Assembly (NCBI RefSeq): GCF_035222485.1
Contig: NC_085922.1
Span: 2,681,001 to 2,745,000, forward strand
Direction of reading: 5' to 3'
Source of the DNA: Podospora pseudoanserina
Lineage: Eukaryota > Ascomycota > Sordariomycetes > Sordariales > Podosporaceae
DNA: 64,000 nucleotides
Part shown: positions 34,639 to 44,782 of the stretch, one piece after another
Layout: every line of letters begins with the position of its first letter
Position numbering within the stretch: position 1 is the stretch's first letter
Made by a program: the position numbers and the translations under genes
Notes under the pieces: model-generated
What the model saw: the letters and a program-made list of their open reading frames with translations, nothing else
Told to the model about the DNA's origin: nothing
Database searches by the model: none

Positions 34639-35486
34639 TTACCCACCACGTGGATGAATACATATTGCCAGGCTAAGGTTGGGAAAGAAGACATCACTGC
34701 CAGGCCAAACTTTGAGAAGAGTAATCAGAGATAAATCCTCTTTATATATTCTTTTATTCTTAATATTCGATGATAAGATGCTGCATGGGTTGTTTTGGTG
34801 TTTTATTTTCATTTTGTATCCAACCGAATCCAACTCACCGTAATCCTCATAATCATCATCATAGTACTCCTCAGACTCTTCATAGTATTCCACATCGTCC
34901 TCTTGCCACTCCTCATCACCATCTTCATCCTCATCCTCATCCTCATCCCCCTCACCATCGTCACTCTCCTCACCATCGTCACTCTCCTCACCATCGTCAC
35001 TCTCCTCACCATCGTCACTCTCCTCACCGCTCCCCTCATCCTCCACCTCTAGCCAGATCTCCCCATCCCGAGTCAACTTCATCTTCTCAAACTTCATACG
35101 CAATCCCCCCTCACCCTCAACAATCTCCACATCCTCACCCTTGTCCTTCCCAGTCTGTGCCGTCCCATGAATCTCCCCGGCATACTTCTCCGCAACAGCA
35201 TCATGACCCTCTCCCCCATCAACCGCACGCAGGGCATCATTAAACGCCATCGCCTCCCTCTTTCTCTCGTTGTTGTAGAAATCACCATATTTTTGCTGTC
35301 CCCCGTTCCCTCTGTCTTGGCTTCAGAGGGAGCTGTTGTCTCTTTGGTCGGCGGTTTGACCTCTCATGACTCGTGCTTGAGGGTAGAGGTCACGTCCTTG
35401 TTCTTGTTGGAGTCCTCCTTGTTCCACTTGTTGTTGAAGGGTCGACCATACACACTATAGTGATGAAATTGGGGATGAGTTGCCAT
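34639..35486 (-). CDS. Acidic low-complexity protein of unknown function (gene model uncertain)
   Basis: The certain part is an open frame from ATG 35250 down to about 34839: MAFNDALRAVDGG, then KFEKMKLTRDGEIWLEVEDE, then four perfect GEESDD repeats and a Glu/Asp/Tyr-rich end. At 34838 the frame meets a good donor GTGAGT, so the AT-rich tail to the stop at 34639 is probably not coding. The frame is also open upstream of 35250 (QQKYGDFYNNERKREA) back to about 35316, suggesting an earlier exon. A candidate is MATHPQFHHYSVYGRPFNNK, starting at 35486, with an intron of roughly 90 nt between. No family recognised. Confidence 0.45.
34951..35022. repeat. 18-bp tandem repeat, four perfect copies
   Basis: Unit CTCACCATCGTCACTCTC on the + strand, coding (GEESDD)4 on the minus strand. 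The copies are identical at the DNA level, which points to recent expansion. Confidence 0.92.
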
Positions 35487-35603
35487 TGGGGAAGAGCGGC
35501 CACCAGGAGGAACGCTACCCGCAGCAGCTGTTGTAGAATGGCCACTGCTGTATGAGTTACCGAAATAAAACGGGGCCGAATCCTTCACATTGGACGAGGT
35601 GTC

Positions 35604-36683
35604 CTATTGAGAGTCGGAAGGAACACCGTAAGTGCGGTAGGTTGGCCGCGGGGCGTCATAGGCGCTGGCATTGTATATCTGCCGGGTCAGGCTCGAAGAG
35701 AGATAGGGGAGCAAGTTGGGTGGTGAGGGATAACAGGGATAGCCATATCCAGAACTGCTCGGTAGTCCTCTCGACGCCGGAGAAGAAGCCTGAAGGTAAG
35801 GGTGTCGCGGGTTGTACTCTCCCAGGCTATCCGCCCCCGAATTCCCAGCCGCCCCAAGCTTGCCCAGTCCCTTGTCAATCTTGGGGCTGGCCGTGAGAGC
35901 AGCCGTCTCCTCCCGGAGGGAATCCGGAAAGGCCTTCACGCTATTCTTCTCACTCTCTTCCCCCTCTACCTCCTCCTTCTCCGTCCAATCAACCCGGCTC
36001 TCCAACACACAGGCCCTCGGTTCAGATGCGTCCTTCTCCCACTCCCTCCCCATCCAATCAGCCCGGCACTCCAACGCACAAACCCTCCCTTCGTATCTTT
36101 CCTCCTCCCACTCCTCCTCCCACTCCTCCTCCCACTCCTCCACCTTCACCACACTCTCCTCCACCTTCACCACACTCTCCTCCACCTTCACCACCCTCTC
36201 CTCCACAACCGCCTTAAACTCATCAAACTCCCCCTTCAACTTCTCACACACACAATCCCTACTCTTCCCCCCCTCCACCATCCCCACCCTCTCCTTCATC
36301 ACCCTCTCCCTCTCCTCCAACTCCCTCACCCTCCCCTTCAACTTCCTCACCCGTCCCTTCGTCTTCTTGTTCTTTTCCTCCTGCTTCTCCAGAAGCGCCA
36401 TAACATACACCCCAGCATTACGATTCTCCTCCTCCTTCTCCTCCCCAGCCTTCTTCAGCATCCGCACCTCCTCACCCAACCCCTTGCACATCAGCCGGGT
36501 GCGATTAACACTGTCAAAAAGTTGACGGAGAAAAGTCATGAACTTGACGTCCTCAGTCTTTGCCTTGCTCGCCATCTCCTCCAGCTTGGCGACCCGATCG
36601 TTGAGTTCGGCTTGGGTTCTGTGGATGGGGGAGAAGGCGTAGAGACCTGAGGAGGGATACAAGGAAGAGGACATGCTGTCGTT

Positions 36684-36714
<31 letters not shown>

Positions 36715-36752
36715 CTGTTGCTGTTGCTGTTATCTTGAAAAGGTGAAGACAT
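35604..36752 (-). CDS. Coiled-coil protein of unknown function
   Basis: Predicted 382 aa from ATG 36752. It opens MSSPFQDN, then an Asn/Asp repeat tract from GTT/GTC runs, then a long coiled coil (about 55-260) rich in Glu/Lys/Arg, e.g. KGRVRKLKGRVRELEERE and three repeats of EERVVKVEESVVKVEE type followed by WEEEWEEEWEEE. The C-terminal third is Ser/Pro/Tyr-rich (YLQASSPASRGLPSSSGYGY). The ATG directly follows a convincing acceptor (CTAAC branch, then CTTGCAG). With the donor AAG|GTACGG at about 36957, this suggests a 5'-UTR intron that ends exactly at the start codon. The stop TAG at 35604 might be removed if a downstream exon exists. No homologue recognised. Confidence 0.6.
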
Positions 36753-37505
36753 CTGCAAGTCGGAATGGGGAGTTAGGTTAGCAGGTATATTTGGATGTTG
36801 AGTTATCGTGGTGTTAAGAAAGAGGGGTTGTGTTGAAGGTAGTAGAGCTGAAGGGATAGTTGTGATATGGGTGAAAGAAGATGATGTGTGTGATGATGGA
36901 AGCCAGGTGATGAAGGCGGTGTGTTGATGAAAACAAGCCTTCGTTGATGGCCGTACCTTGTCGACAAGTGAGTCAATTGACCTTGACAATATCCCAGAAA
37001 GAAAAGTGATCCTTCTAGGAATCCCGAGACACCTATAACTCTGGAAAAGAAAAGGAAAAAGAGAGAGAGAAATGCGGGAGGGTGCAAAGGGTTTAAGTAA
37101 AACCGCCCAAACAGAGCTATATCAGCAAAGTCCACCGCGAGATCACGCCGACCTCGTTATCACGACCACCCAAACTCTAATGATCACGCCCTCGGAGCAA
37201 GCAAGTGGGACATCAGAAAGCCACATCAACTCAGAACCAAAAAAACCCATAATGGCGCAATTCCCAAATCTATTCACAACACCAATGCTAAACCAATATC
37301 GTTTTACCTCTGCCCGAGTGCCCAGCTACCGTTCCCCAAGACTAGATATACACAATACGATATCTGACCCAAGCATCAAAAACGCCATAGCCCCCACCCA
37401 CCCATTAGAAGCCCTAAACGCCACATATACATGCAAGTCTTTTTCTCCATCTGCTAATCATGAGAGATAGCTCCACTGTGGCCACCAGTGACCTCGCCGT
37501 GTGCC
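36753..37505. other. Intergenic region
   Basis: Promoter/leader of the coiled-coil gene and 3' side of the RNA polymerase III gene. No other gene seen. Confidence 0.5.
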
Positions 37506-40500
37506 TCACCGAGGATGGGGAAACTGGTCCTCCAGCTGCATCCTGACCCCCACATTCATAGAAATCAGCTCCTGCAGCAGCAGCTTGGCAGCGTACGGCA
37601 TGTTCATCTTGGTGACATTGCTCGTCGTCTTGCAAGTCTGGCAGTACCCCTTGTAGCCCATCAGACCACACCGCTCGCAGACGTCCACCTTGGTAACGTC
37701 AGAGCTGTACATCAACCGTTCCAGCAACAGCTGCGAGGCGCCGTAGGCAATCAGGCAATCACGCTCCATTTCTCCCAAACGCAAACCACCGTCACGCGAA
37801 CGACCCTCGGTGGGCTGACGTGTGAGGACCGCGCGCGGGCCGCGAGAGCGAGAGTGCATCTTGTCTGCCACCATGTGCTTGAGGCGCTGGTAAAAGATGG
37901 GCCCGTTGAAAAGATAGGCCTCGTGGGGCTCGCCCGTGATGCCGGATGTGAAGTAATCCTTGCCCTCCCACGAGAAGCCGTGCTCGATCAACACCTTGCC
38001 CATCTCTTCCACCGGATGAGACCGGAAGGCATCACCAAAGCCGTACTCCCGCCTTCCTGCCACGACGGACGCCTTGCCGGTCAAGCACTCAAACAACTTG
38101 CCGACAGTCATACGCGATGGGAAGCCGTGGGGGTTCATGATGATATCGGGCGTCAGACCCTTGTCGGAGAAGGGCAGGTCCTCTTGGTCCACGATGATAC
38201 CAACAACACCCTTCTGGCCGTGACGAGACGAAAACTTGTCACCAAGCTCTGGTCGGCGTGTTTGTCTGGTCCGGACCTTCAGCAGCGGCGTGCCGCTCTC
38301 CTTGGTGGTGATGACCACCTTGTCGACAATGGCTGGATCCTTGATCTTGTAGCTGATGGGACAGGGACGGAACTCGGTGATTTTCCGATCCTCACCAATG
38401 TTTGTTGACGTCTGGTCGACCGGGGTCTCCTTCATGATCATGATATCGCCGTCCTTCATTTTCATTCCAGGAGTAGCGAGACCATCATTGTCAAGCACCG
38501 CATGTCGATCCTTGGCCTTGCCGTCTTCATCGCGTTGCACGCCACCAAGTCGGTCCTTGTTTCGGTTGGGGTACTGTAGGAGCTCGGTCGTGTACTTCTT
38601 GAACACCTGGCAGCGACCGAATCCTCGATCGCAGGATGCCTTGTTGAGCACAAGGGCGTCTTCAATATCGTACCCCGAGTACGACATGACGACAACCGTG
38701 GCGTTTTGGCCAGCAGGGAGCTTGTCGTAATGGATGAGTTGAATGGTCTTGGTGATGACCATGGGTCGTTGAGGATACACGAGCGTGTAGTGAAGAGTAT
38801 CGATGCGGTTTTGCTGGTTGTATGCGATGAAGCCTATCGCTTGCTTGCCCATGGCGCATTGGTAGGTGTTACGGGGCGACTGGTTGTGGTGAGGGAACGG
38901 AATGAGGCCCGCAACTGCGCCCAGAATGGTGAATGGCTCGATTTCCAGATGAGTTGTCTGGTCGTTGATGTCCGACTCGTGGACGGCAATCAGCGCGTCA
39001 TTTTCCTCATTCACATCCAGATATTCCAGCACACCCTTCTTCAAAAAGTCCTCAAATGTGGCCTTCTTGTGCCGGAGAAGATCCAGATGTGCTGCCTCCA
39101 GCATGGACTTTCCGTTCTCGACAATGATGTATGGCCGACAGATGCGCCCTTCATCGGTGGCGATGTGGATCGAGGCTGTGGCATGACTGGTGTGAATCCC
39201 AATAAAGGCCGACAGCACGCCGCGGCGACGGAACTGCTTGAACCTCTTGGTGAAGGCCGCCGCGTCAAGGGTCAGAGCATACGGCGTGCCGTTTACGTGA
39301 ATGATGAAGGCGTTTTCTTCATGCATCTCTGTGCCGCTGCACTCCTCGATAAGCCGGATGCCCTCGATCAATGTTGAGACGCACTTCTTGACCTTTTCTT
39401 CTCCTGCCTCGGTGGTGATATGTGTCATGAGCGCCAAGTTCTTGACCAGACCACAGGCCTCGCCTTCAGGTGTGTCGGATGTGCACAACATACCCCACTG
39501 CGAGGGCTGGAGGGCTCTGGGACCCGATACCTTTCGTGTCTTTTCGAACTGACTGCTGATTCTAGTCATCATGCCGAGGGCAGCAATATAGCTCAGACGA
39601 CTGAGAACGTGTGTGACGCCGGCCCGATTCATACCGAAACGCTTGACTGTCCAATTCCCGCTCTGAATGGCCCGGTTCAGCCCTTGGGTGATCATTGTAC
39701 CATAAGAGCCGATGGGACCGATGGGGTCATAAGCTGACGTGCGGTTGGGTCTCTTGAAAAAGTGCTCCATGTTCGCCTTGAGTTGCCCAATAAATCCTTT
39801 GAGCAGATCCTCGAATAGCAAAGACAGCAGCTGGCCGGCCAACTCCAAACGCTTGTTGCCGACGAAATCACGGTCGTCGACCAGCTCGGGATTGTGAACG
39901 GCCATCAGGATGCGCCGCACCATCATGGCGATGTAAATGGTCTTGGGATAAAAGTCCAGGTCCTTGACGGTGACATGGGCCACAATCAGGTTGGAGAGGG
40001 CATCCAAGCCTTCCTCGATGGGGTTGCGCCGTGGTCCAGCAGAGAACTTGGGGCTTGGCTTTTTCGGGCCGCCCATCTTGACTCTGGCACCTACATATTC
40101 CAGCGCCTGTTGCTGCGTGTAGACGCCAGCCTTTGCTGCGTCCTCAAAGTTGATGAGAAAGTCATCTTGGTATCTGGAGTCTCCTCCCGCCACCAGCTCC
40201 ATGATGTCGTAGTCAGACAGTCCCCCGAGGGCCTTGAGAACGATCACGATGGGAATCGCCTCGACGAGAATGTTGTGGGTGAGAAGGATGCGGTCCTTCT
40301 TGAGAACGACGTAGGTCTTGGACTTGCGTTCGTGGGTAGAACTGGTGACCGAGGCCTGCACGCCACCCTTGTCGTCCTTTTCCACAATCACACGGTTCTT
40401 GCTGAGCTGTTCCTGAATCAAAATGACCTTTTCTGTGCCGCCAACAATAAAGTAGCCACCCGGATCCAGAGGACACTCGTTGAGCTCCTCCATCCTCGCA

Positions 40501-40988
40501 TTATTGGCACCGTTGAGGTAGCACTTGGAGCTCTTGAGCATGACGGGGATGCGGCAGAGCTGGACATTTTTGCGGATATTTCTGACGCCGTTCTTGGGGT
40601 AGGCGATATCGACAACGACGGGGGCGGCATAGGTAGCATCGCGAAGACGGCACTCCATGGGCGACACGGTTGTCGAGCTCTGCCACTGGAGCTGCGAGTT
40701 TTCATTTCTCGTGGGCTTGCCGACGCGGATGTCGGTGAACTCGAGCCAGAAGCTGGGCTCCTGGTCGCATCGGATCACTCGGTTGGCCTCGACGATCTTC
40801 TTGATGTCCTCCTCGACAAAGTAGTTGTACGAGTCGATGTGCTGCTTTACCAGCCCCTTGACCTTGAGGAAGGCGGGCAGCAGCTGGTACTTGTCCTGCT
40901 TGGTGTTGATGGGATCCGTGAGCCGTTTGCCGTTGTAGAAGGGCTCCAGCAGAGCCTCGAAGCCATCGTCGACGGCTGCCGAAGGCAT
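37506..40988 (-). CDS. rpc2: DNA-directed RNA polymerase III second-largest subunit (Rpc2/Ret1)
   Basis: Single exon, 1160 aa. It forms one half of the Pol III active centre that makes tRNA and 5S rRNA in the nucleus. Pol III identity comes from the N-terminal DKYQLLPAFLKVKGLVKQHI, which is Ret1-like and unlike Rpb2. Other landmarks are the fork/lobe LCTSDTPEGEACGLVKNLAL, the hybrid-binding GDKFSSRHGQKG, DIIMNPHGFPSRMTVG, and the C-terminal zinc-binding CERCGLMGYKGYCQTCK. Translation is taken from ATG 40988 (MPSAAVDDGFEALLEP); the frame is open further upstream but without an ATG. Length fits the family (about 1150). Long antisense frames here (e.g. 39894-41048) are shadows. Confidence 0.97.
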   Translation of the reverse strand: MPSAAVDDGFEALLEPFYNGKRLTDPINTKQDKYQLLPAFLKVKGLVKQHIDSYNYFVEEDIKKIVEANRVIRCDQEPSFWLEFTDIRVGKPTRNENSQLQWQSSTTVSPMECRLRDATYAAPVVVDIAYPKNGVRNIRKNVQLCRIPVMLKSSKCYLNGANNARMEELNECPLDPGGYFIVGGTEKVILIQEQLSKNRVIVEKDDKGGVQASVTSSTHERKSKTYVVLKKDRILLTHNILVEAIPIVIVLKALGGLSDYDIMELVAGGDSRYQDDFLINFEDAAKAGVYTQQQALEYVGARVKMGGPKKPSPKFSAGPRRNPIEEGLDALSNLIVAHVTVKDLDFYPKTIYIAMMVRRILMAVHNPELVDDRDFVGNKRLELAGQLLSLLFEDLLKGFIGQLKANMEHFFKRPNRTSAYDPIGPIGSYGTMITQGLNRAIQSGNWTVKRFGMNRAGVTHVLSRLSYIAALGMMTRISSQFEKTRKVSGPRALQPSQWGMLCTSDTPEGEACGLVKNLALMTHITTEAGEEKVKKCVSTLIEGIRLIEECSGTEMHEENAFIIHVNGTPYALTLDAAAFTKRFKQFRRRGVLSAFIGIHTSHATASIHIATDEGRICRPYIIVENGKSMLEAAHLDLLRHKKATFEDFLKKGVLEYLDVNEENDALIAVHESDINDQTTHLEIEPFTILGAVAGLIPFPHHNQSPRNTYQCAMGKQAIGFIAYNQQNRIDTLHYTLVYPQRPMVITKTIQLIHYDKLPAGQNATVVVMSYSGYDIEDALVLNKASCDRGFGRCQVFKKYTTELLQYPNRNKDRLGGVQRDEDGKAKDRHAVLDNDGLATPGMKMKDGDIMIMKETPVDQTSTNIGEDRKITEFRPCPISYKIKDPAIVDKVVITTKESGTPLLKVRTRQTRRPELGDKFSSRHGQKGVVGIIVDQEDLPFSDKGLTPDIIMNPHGFPSRMTVGKLFECLTGKASVVAGRREYGFGDAFRSHPVEEMGKVLIEHGFSWEGKDYFTSGITGEPHEAYLFNGPIFYQRLKHMVADKMHSRSRGPRAVLTRQPTEGRSRDGGLRLGEMERDCLIAYGASQLLLERLMYSSDVTKVDVCERCGLMGYKGYCQTCKTTSNVTKMNMPYAAKLLLQELISMNVGVRMQLEDQFPHPR

Positions 40989-43900
40989 CTTGGTCGTGTC
41001 GTGCTGTTCAACCGTGACCAAGACGCTGAGCAGTGTGTGTGTAGTTAGTGGTGTAGTGAATGTCAAAAGGGATCTGTTCGTGACTCTAATAAACTCTAGG
41101 TAATTTTGCCCCGCGGTGATAGGCGTCGGCCTTTTTCTTATCGCGATAAGGAATTGAAGAAGAGGCAGGGTTGGCGACGACAGGGAACCGCCAGGGGTGG
41201 GTGTGGCTTGGCACGTTTAAGGTTGCTCAGGGTTCATCCCACCATCCAAGAATGACAAGCTCTTTGCTATCAACGCCATGGTTGGCGACACGGGGCTGTG
41301 GAAACTGGTTAGAGTTCCCCGACGTGTTTTCTCTTTTCCACAGCTCGTCCGCGCAAAGATGGATTGCATACCCGGCGCAGGCAGGTTGATGTGCTGGCGA
41401 CAGAGCTGCATCTGGATTCCACTGGTGGATTCAGGGGCAATTGGGGGTCACAAGTCACCACGAGAATTGTAGTTGGCAAAGGCTTTTGTTATGGGCAGTC
41501 TTAACTTCCACTGATGATTATAGAAGTTCGAGAACAGTCTGGATCGAATTCCACATTCGTCGAAAACTCACCGCCTTTTATTTTTATAGATCGGATAGAG
41601 TTCCTTCAAGGGTGGGGGTTGCCCTTGAGGCTGACGTAGGTCATCCGATCCTCCTCTTCAAGGTAAAGGGGGTAGGTAGGTAGGGTGAGGTAAGCTGAAG
41701 GTGAGAGTCCAGGTGTAGGGTTAGAAAGACCCTTTCCAAGTGCCCGTTGCGGCGCGGGGAGTTGGTCGGACTTGTTGGAGTACAAGGTATTTTCGAGGTC
41801 CAAATCTCCCCGGGAGGGCATACCGAGACACCCAAACAGCACCTTTCCGATGCCACAAAGAGGTCTGTGTCTGTGATACCCTCCAACTTTTCTTCTTTTC
41901 CATCGAGGATTCCTCTGTCGGGCAGGTGTGGGGCATCGGTCAATGTCATTTCTCATTGGCCAAGCTGAGACACAATCGACGAGAACACTACCCACACCCA
42001 ACAACATGGCAGCCAGCATCGCCGAGAAAAAGGGGGTTGGGCTGTGTTGTGTGTTGTTGCGAGATGTCGACATCGGACAGAGCCCATCTCCACCTTTGAT
42101 TACTTGCTTCCATTGCTGCTGTTGCAACGGGATGCCGGCGCGAGGACACTTCGAAGAGGGGGTGAGCGAGAAGTGATCAATGCCTCCCCCTCCTTCCCCT
42201 TTTTGAACTGTCGAAGGAGCGGGGAATCAATCCCTTGAGGGGCGGTCCTAGCTCAAGCCGTCACCATCTCGAACCCCGCGGACGAAGGAAGGACTCGGGG
42301 CGAGGATGATGACAAGCAGCCGAGACTTGGGTTGTTGTGAGCAAACAATCAGATATCAGAAAAAGAAGGGACGAAGACTGATAGACATCCGATACTCCGT
42401 AGATGTTTGATGATGATCGGATTCCACCCCATGGCAGTGGTCTCGCTCACCGGGGGGAGGGACATCACCCGGCTAAATAACTTACCCCCCGCGCCCGCTC
42501 GTTGATAGCGTACACAGTACACTATCACAAGCTACTGTGGATACTTGCACCGTTGATCACCACCTGGATTTTGGTTGAAGCTCGAAATATGCCGGCCTCT
42601 TCCCCAGACGGCTACCTCAGCCCAAAGACGGAAGCCGGCCTTTTGAGTAGCGGATGCAAGGCAATTGACTTTGGCACCTGTGTCAGTTGTCACTCAGCTC
42701 ATGTATGTGAGCTGCAATAATCACCACCTAGAATGGTCTACTACTCGATTCATCGCCACCGGCATATCCCCCACACGCCACTTATCGATATTGCATCTCA
42801 CACCACTGGTCCAAGATATGGTTGAGCCAGCGCAAAAAGCCAAGCATAGCTCCATATAAACCTCCCAGATCCAAGGGTTCCAACCAGTCTTGTCAACCGA
42901 CAATAGCAGCGAAGTACACAAACAGGGGGGTGGTCGGCACGAAGCTGGGGAAACAAAAATACTTTGATACCTTCTCGTTGAGGCAGTGTTGGCTGAGAAA
43001 GTGACAGCAGGCCCGTATATCGGCAACCCGTTTTCCCATCACACCTTTCTTGCTCTTTCTGCCGCCCGTTTCCCCTCCCCCCTCCCCAGAAAATGCTCAC
43101 GTTGTACACCGCTTGTTTCCCTGATCGCCTGTTCTCGGCCGTGGTGTAGTGTAGGTAGTAGGTAGGAGGCGAAAAACTTACCACGACAGAAAAAGCTGAA
43201 CGGCCTTTTCTCTTTCTATCCTATGCTCTTTTGAGAACGGGACAAGACACATGAAATAGGGGGGGGGAATGCCCCAATGAGGTGCCATCGCTTTTGGGGA
43301 TTGACACACTCCCACCTCGCCTCCCGTGAGCAGCGCCAGTCCAACATCCCCGGACCATGCATGTAGGGAAGGGAGCTCCATGTACTGTACATGCCTAGCG
43401 TGCGTGACTGTCTCCTCTCAACATACCGTAACCACCATTGTCTCTCGAGACATGGTACATACAATTTGACAGTTTGACCCCCAATAAAAGTAAGTAGGTA
43501 CTAAAGTACTAGGAAGGGAGCTTCGGGCAGCAAAAAGTGATTGCTCCAAAGCTAGGATGGAAGGGTAAGGTACAAAAGTACATACAAACTGCTACTCGGG
43601 ACACTATCACAGAGCCATGAAGGTTGCCTTTCGTTCGGGAGCCACCAGCTTTCTCTCTGGCACCACGGTCCGCTGCGAGCGTTTCAACTTGTTGCTCCTC
43701 TCCATCTCTGCCCGCCCGGCCTCTTTCCTTTTATTTTTTCTTTTTTTTTTTATTATTTTTTTTTTAATTCTTTTTTGTATTTTTTTTGGTATTTTTTTTT
43801 CGTTTTTTTTTCTGGTTCTTTTTGTTTTGTTTTTTTTGTTTTTGCACACGAGCCGCTCTTTGCGTGTGGTTCCAGGCTCGGGTTGTTTTCTAGTGTGGGA

Positions 43901-44782
43901 TCCCCAAAGTGTTAGTGCAAACGTGCAGGTGGTGGGACCCACGGCAGCCCAATCGTCAGGGTGGGGATGTCTTAGCGTTCGAGGGGGACGAGCTTGGCTA
44001 ACCAGACCCTTTACTGGACAGCAACGCCTCTTTCCGCCCTGCCAGGGGTGACTGGCCTGTCTGCCACTGTCTGGTCATCCATCCCCATAAACCACAACCT
44101 CCTCCACCACCTCACCCCCAACGACGAAGCCGGCCCGTTTCCACACACTTTCCCTGAACACACATACCCACGCTCTTTTGTACTGTGCTTCAAGACCAGT
44201 CTTTTTTTTGCTGCTGCTCCTTGGCTATTCCTATTGTGTGCCAACAGATTCTCTAAAACCAGGTCAGTGACTGTGTCCCAGAGTGCGTGCGCGCGCATTG
44301 TCCCCTCCGCCGTCCGTCTGCCGCCCATCGCGGAACACCACAGCCGGCCGGGCGCCGCCGAGGGAGGGGAGGGGAGGGAAGCAACCATCAAGCGGGGAGA
44401 GTGAAGAGGGCTTGAGGCAACCGCGAGAACTGCAAGCCGACGTATTCTGCGTCTATCTCACATCTGGCCGCTCAACAATTCAGCCCTTGGAAAGCTTCCT
44501 TCAAATCGGTGAACCTTGATGCCGTCCTCAACCGAAGCCTCGTCCCAACAGCCACCGCCTCTCTGCTCTTCCAGGCTGCTTGTGAATGCGCGCGCATATC
44601 CACTTACTACTTGCCCCATACAGCCCCAAGTGCTCATGCCCCCCCGCATCATGACAAGCCGCTGACCATGCCTCCTCGTCATATAGACTTATAGAGCAAG
44701 ATTCCACCGTCGAACCCGCCTAGCCGTGTATGAAAATTGGTGTGGTTGTTGTTGTTGTTGTATGTACCATAGGGCGGACGAG
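40989..44782. other. Largest gene-free stretch
   Basis: 3.8 kb, head-to-head between rpc2 and the PUF gene. No ORF resembles a protein. It holds a T-dominated tract (about 43730-43850), a GTT repeat (44743-44760), and CA/CC-rich sequence from 44030 on that may be the long leader of the PUF gene. Confidence 0.5.
43730..43850. repeat. T-rich low-complexity tract
   Basis: About 120 bp, almost all T with scattered A, G and C on the + strand; no unit length. It codes only lysine-rich artefacts on the minus strand. Confidence 0.85.

Noticed and set aside
39894-41048. 384-aa open frame on the + strand
   Set aside because: Antisense to the RNA polymerase III subunit; composition is a reflection of that gene.
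44726-44782. Upstream in-frame ATG of the PUF gene
   Set aside because: It would add a run of cysteines coded by a GTT repeat before MDDYFRIQQ; the internal ATG is more plausible.
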